DNA of 14,536 nucleotides from an uncultured Methylobacteriaceae bacterium (GTDB lineage Bacteria; Pseudomonadota; Alphaproteobacteria; Rhizobiales; Beijerinckiaceae): NCBI GenBank assembly GCA_937872715.1, contig CALMTJ010000215.1:1-14536 (forward strand), read 5' to 3'. The notes beneath the pieces are model-generated. The model was not told the DNA's origin, did not search any database, and was given only the letters and a program-made list of their open reading frames with translations. A program made the translations under genes and the position numbers. The first letter of the stretch is position 1; the number at the start of each line of letters is the position of its first letter. This document shows, piece by piece, positions 12,359 to 14,536 of the stretch.

Positions 12359-13687
12359 CTATTCCGTCCCCTGCCCCTGGAGGTAGGTCGGGCGCTTCTG
12401 GAGCATGGTCAGCGAGGTCAGGAACGACACCCCGCAGAGCGCGGTCACGTACCAGAAGAACCAGCTCTCGACGCCCTTGTCCTTGAACCAGAGGGCGACC
12501 GCCTCGGCCGAGCCGCCGAAGAGCGCGTTGGCGATGGCGTAGGACAGCCCGACCCCGAGCGCCCGCACCTCGGCCGGGAACATCTCGGCTTTCACGAGGC
12601 CCGAGATGGAGGTGTAGAAGGACACGATGGCGAGCGCGAGCACGATCAGCCCGTAGGCGACGACCGGGTTCGTGACGCTCCCGATCGCGTACATGAGCGG
12701 CACCGTGCCGAGGGTCGCGAGCCCGCCGAACAGCATCATGGAGGTCTTGCGGCCGATCCGGTCGGACAAGGCGCCGAAGGGCGGCTGCAGGCACATATAG
12801 GTGAAGAGCACGGCCGTCATCGTGAGGTTGACGGTCGCATTCGGCATGTGCGCCGTGTTCACGAGGTATTTCTGCATGTAGGTCGTGAACGTGTAGAAGA
12901 TGAGCGACCCGCCGGCCGTGTAGCCGATCACCGTCAGGAAGGCGCGCGGATGCCGGCGGAGCAGCGCGCCGAGCGACCCGGCCTCCCGGCGGGAGCGCGT
13001 CTCGGCAGACGAGGTCTCCGTCAGCGAGGACCGTAGGTAGAAGGCGATCACGGCCGCGGCCGCCCCGATGAAGAAGGGGACGCGCCAGCCCCAGGCGCGC
13101 ATGTCGGCCTCGTTCAGCCCGAGCTGGAGCAGCACGATCGCGAGCGAGGCGAGGAGCTGGCCGCCGATGAGCGTGACGTACTGGAAGGAGCCGAAGAAGC
13201 CTCGCCGCCCGGCCAGCGCCACCTCGCTCATGTAGGTGGCCGAGGTCCCGTATTCGCCGCCGACGGACAGCCCCTGCACCATGCGGCAGAGGAGGAGCCC
13301 GATCGGGGCCGCGATCCCGACGCTCGCGTAGGTCGGCAGGCAGCCGATGGCGAGCGACCCCGCGCACATCATGAGGACGGAGATCATCATGGAGGCCTTG
13401 CGGCCGTAGCGGTCGGCGATCCAGCCGAACAGCCATCCGCCGATCGGCCGCATCAGGAAGCCGATGGCGAAGATGGAGGCCGAGTAGAGGAGCTGCGTGG
13501 TCTGGTCCGAGCCGGCCACGAAGGAGAAGAACGACGAGGAGAAGTAGAGCGACGTGAACGCGTAGGCGTAGAAGTCGTACCACTCGACGAGGTTGCCGGA
13601 CGAGGAGCCGACGATCGCCCGGATGCGGTGGCGGGTGTCGGAGACATCGGCGTCCGACACGTGGCCGGAATGGGCGATGGAGCTCAT
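12359..13687 (-). CDS. kgtP: MFS metabolite:H+ symporter, alpha-ketoglutarate permease type (KgtP-like)
   Basis: A 442-aa inner-membrane carrier of the metabolite:H+ symporter family, expected to import a dicarboxylate such as 2-oxoglutarate with protons. It follows E. coli KgtP closely as I remember it: IVGSSSGNLVEWYDFYAY (25-42), the MFS loop motif around D92-R-Y-G-R-K97, QGLSVGGEYGTSATYMSE (138-155), FQYVTLIGGQLLA (168-180), and later a second GALSDRIGRK loop, YTFTTYMQKYLVNTA and a long KAEMFPAEVRALGVGLSYAIANALFGGSAE region. Twelve membrane segments are expected. ATG 13687 is supported by GGAGGAA about 7 nt upstream. Shikimate and other MHS carriers are related, so 2-oxoglutarate is likely rather than proven. 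It is convergent with the DUF29 genes; a repeat-bearing 202-bp gap separates it from dksA. Confidence 0.9.
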   Translation of the reverse strand: MSSIAHSGHVSDADVSDTRHRIRAIVGSSSGNLVEWYDFYAYAFTSLYFSSSFFSFVAGSDQTTQLLYSASIFAIGFLMRPIGGWLFGWIADRYGRKASMMISVLMMCAGSLAIGCLPTYASVGIAAPIGLLLCRMVQGLSVGGEYGTSATYMSEVALAGRRGFFGSFQYVTLIGGQLLASLAIVLLQLGLNEADMRAWGWRVPFFIGAAAAVIAFYLRSSLTETSSAETRSRREAGSLGALLRRHPRAFLTVIGYTAGGSLIFYTFTTYMQKYLVNTAHMPNATVNLTMTAVLFTYMCLQPPFGALSDRIGRKTSMMLFGGLATLGTVPLMYAIGSVTNPVVAYGLIVLALAIVSFYTSISGLVKAEMFPAEVRALGVGLSYAIANALFGGSAEAVALWFKDKGVESWFFWYVTALCGVSFLTSLTMLQKRPTYLQGQGTE

Positions 13688-13778
13688 CTGGCGTTCCTCC
13701 GTCCGGTTCGTTCGCCGGATGGCACCAGCTTTAGGCCGCGGGCGGAGGGTCCGGCAAGCGCGGCGGCCGAACCCTCTC

Positions 13779-13866
13779 CGTCCTTGCGAGCGACGCGAAG
13801 CAATCCAGCGCCCTGCGCCGGCCCTCGGGTTGCTTCGGAGGCTGAGCCTGCTTGCGAGGGCGGGGC
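13779..13866. repeat. REP-like repeat between kgtP and dksA
   Basis: The segment 13779-13808 (TCCTTGCGAGCGACGCG, then AAGCAATCCAG) matches a dispersed palindromic repeat common in Methylobacterium and Bradyrhizobium-type genomes (GTCATTGCGAGCGAAGCGAAGCAATCCAG-like, from memory). A partly inverted arm starts at TTGCTTCG (13830-13837), and a second TTGCGAGGGCG piece lies near 13852. The arms are imperfect, suggesting an old or composite copy. The element lies upstream of kgtP and downstream of dksA, where it may act as a transcription boundary. Confidence 0.55.
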
Positions 13867-13889
13867 GGAGAACCGCCTCGCCGAGCCGC

Positions 13890-14312
13890 TCAATCGTCGC
13901 GGTGGACGCGTTCGCTGCGCTCGTGGCGCTCCTGCGCCTCGACGGAAAGGGTCGCGATGGGGCGCGCCTCCAGCCGGCGGAGCGAGATCGGCTCGCCCGT
14001 CTCCTCGCAATAACCGTAGGTACCTTCCTCGATGCGGGTGATGGCGGCGTTGATCTTGGCGATCAGCTTGCGCTGGCGGTCGCGCGCCCGGAGCTCGATC
14101 GCCCGGTCCGTCTCGGAGGAGGCCCGGTCGGCGATGTCCGGGTGGTTGGGGTTCTCGCTCTGCAGGGAGGTCAGGGTCACCTGCGATTCGCGCAGGATGT
14201 CGCTCTTCCAGGCCGCCAGCTTCCTCCGGAAGTAATCGCGCTGCCGCTCGTTCATGAAGGGCTCGCCGTCGGCCGGGCGATAGCCGATCTCGAGAGAAGT
14301 CCTCTTCGCCAT
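13890..14312 (-). CDS. dksA: RNA polymerase-binding transcription factor DksA (alphaproteobacterial, single-cysteine form)
   Basis: The 140-aa protein is a DksA/TraR-family regulator that binds the RNA polymerase secondary channel and, with ppGpp, adjusts promoter output during starvation. The coiled coil spans about residues 21-95 and has the tip motif D59-I-A-D62-R-A64, equivalent to DxxDxA of E. coli DksA. It is followed by LRARDRQRKLIAKI and GTYGYCEETGEPISLRRLEARP (98-119). Only C102 of the four zinc-finger cysteines remains; the others read T, S and A. Single-cysteine DksA is known in alphaproteobacteria, so this is not a sign of decay. ATG 14312 is chosen over upstream ATG 14387 because family proteins begin near here, AGAGGGG precedes it, and the longer form would cover the likely promoter. 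Confidence 0.92.
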   Translation of the reverse strand: MAKRTSLEIGYRPADGEPFMNERQRDYFRRKLAAWKSDILRESQVTLTSLQSENPNHPDIADRASSETDRAIELRARDRQRKLIAKINAAITRIEEGTYGYCEETGEPISLRRLEARPIATLSVEAQERHERSERVHRDD

Positions 14313-14359
14313 CGTGACCCCTCTGACCTTGCCGCTTCGAGGCGGGTTGTCGGCGCGCC

Positions 14360-14387
14360 TATATATCGATCGGCCCCGGCTCGACAA
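14360..14387 (-). promoter_or_regulatory. Candidate dksA promoter
   Basis: On the minus strand TTGTCG (14387-14382) and TATATA (14365-14360) are 16 bp apart. The TATATA is a conspicuous AT-rich island in GC-rich DNA. The predicted start near 14353 leaves a leader of about 40 nt with a Shine-Dalgarno before ATG 14312. Pattern match, supported by its position. Confidence 0.45.
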
Positions 14388-14482
14388 CGGGCGCCTGCAC
14401 GGCGCCGGATCAGTTTCGCGGCATCGCTGCCCGGCCTGGCGGCGGCCCGCCCACCGACCGGGCAGCCCCCTGCGACCGGGCC

Positions 14483-14536
14483 TCAGAAGCGGAAATAGAT
14501 GAAGTCGTAATTCGCGTCGTCGCCGACCCGCAGGAG
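14483..14536 (-). CDS. C-terminal end of an unidentified protein
   Basis: Only 17 codons and a TGA are inside the window; they read LLRVGDDANYDFIYFRF. The gene enters from the right edge on the minus strand. The aromatic ending FIYFRF vaguely recalls the C-termini of MBOAT O-acyltransferases (AlgI proteins end in FLYFQF), but 17 residues cannot support a name. Gap 14388-14482 shows no other gene. Confidence 0.4.
   Translation of the reverse strand, partial: LLRVGDDANYDFIYFRF

Noticed and set aside
12303..13583. A 426-codon minus-strand frame overlapping kgtP
   Set aside because: It is an Arg/His-rich out-of-frame reading of kgtP, which has clear MFS motifs in its own frame.

Overview
The window is GC-rich DNA, most likely from an alphaproteobacterium of the Hyphomicrobiales; Methylobacteriaceae is my best guess. 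The reasons are an Aap-type amino-acid transporter, a DksA with a single remaining zinc-finger cysteine, paired DUF29 genes, a KgtP-type symporter and two REP-like repeats of kinds I associate with this order. The organism call is inference; the window holds no rRNA or other strong phylogenetic marker.

Layout. (1) 1-2505, plus strand: the 3' end of a periplasmic amino-acid binding protein gene, then two permease genes (aapQ, aapM). The usual ATPase gene aapP does not follow. (2) 2483-7344: a divergent five-gene catabolic-looking unit. Leftward are a thiolase-fold protein, a DUF35 OB-fold protein and an M81 (MlrC-like) metallopeptidase. Rightward are an Asp/Glu racemase and an asparaginase. 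Genes within each arm overlap by 4 bp. The 89-bp gap between the arms holds a perfect 10-bp palindrome and candidate back-to-back promoters. (3) 7345-9411: decayed DNA. It contains a class V aminotransferase cut off after about 98 codons, an antisense N-terminal fragment of a TniA/Mu-type transposase, repeats upstream of that fragment, an intact DUF433 antitoxin, a broken DUF5615 toxin and a REP-like hairpin element. (4) 9412-11168, minus strand: a PaaK-like acyl-CoA ligase followed by a VOC-fold protein. (5) 11253-12337: tandem DUF29 genes, each behind a near-identical promoter placed so that the mRNA should be leaderless. (6) 12359-14312, minus strand: a KgtP-type symporter gene and dksA, separated by a second repeat. 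(7) The left edge of an unidentified gene ends the window.

The most interesting part is the divergent unit. The thiolase-fold protein lacks both catalytic cysteines of thiolases and has tyrosines where thiolases have the Asn of NEAFA and the His of GHP. This is the arrangement I know from Ltp2, the steroid side-chain retro-aldolase that works with a DUF35 partner. Here it is translationally coupled to a DUF35 gene and an M81 peptidase gene and sits opposite aspartate-type enzymes. A plausible but unproven reading is a pathway that imports, hydrolyses and carbon-carbon-cleaves an unusual amino-acid or peptide-derived substrate.
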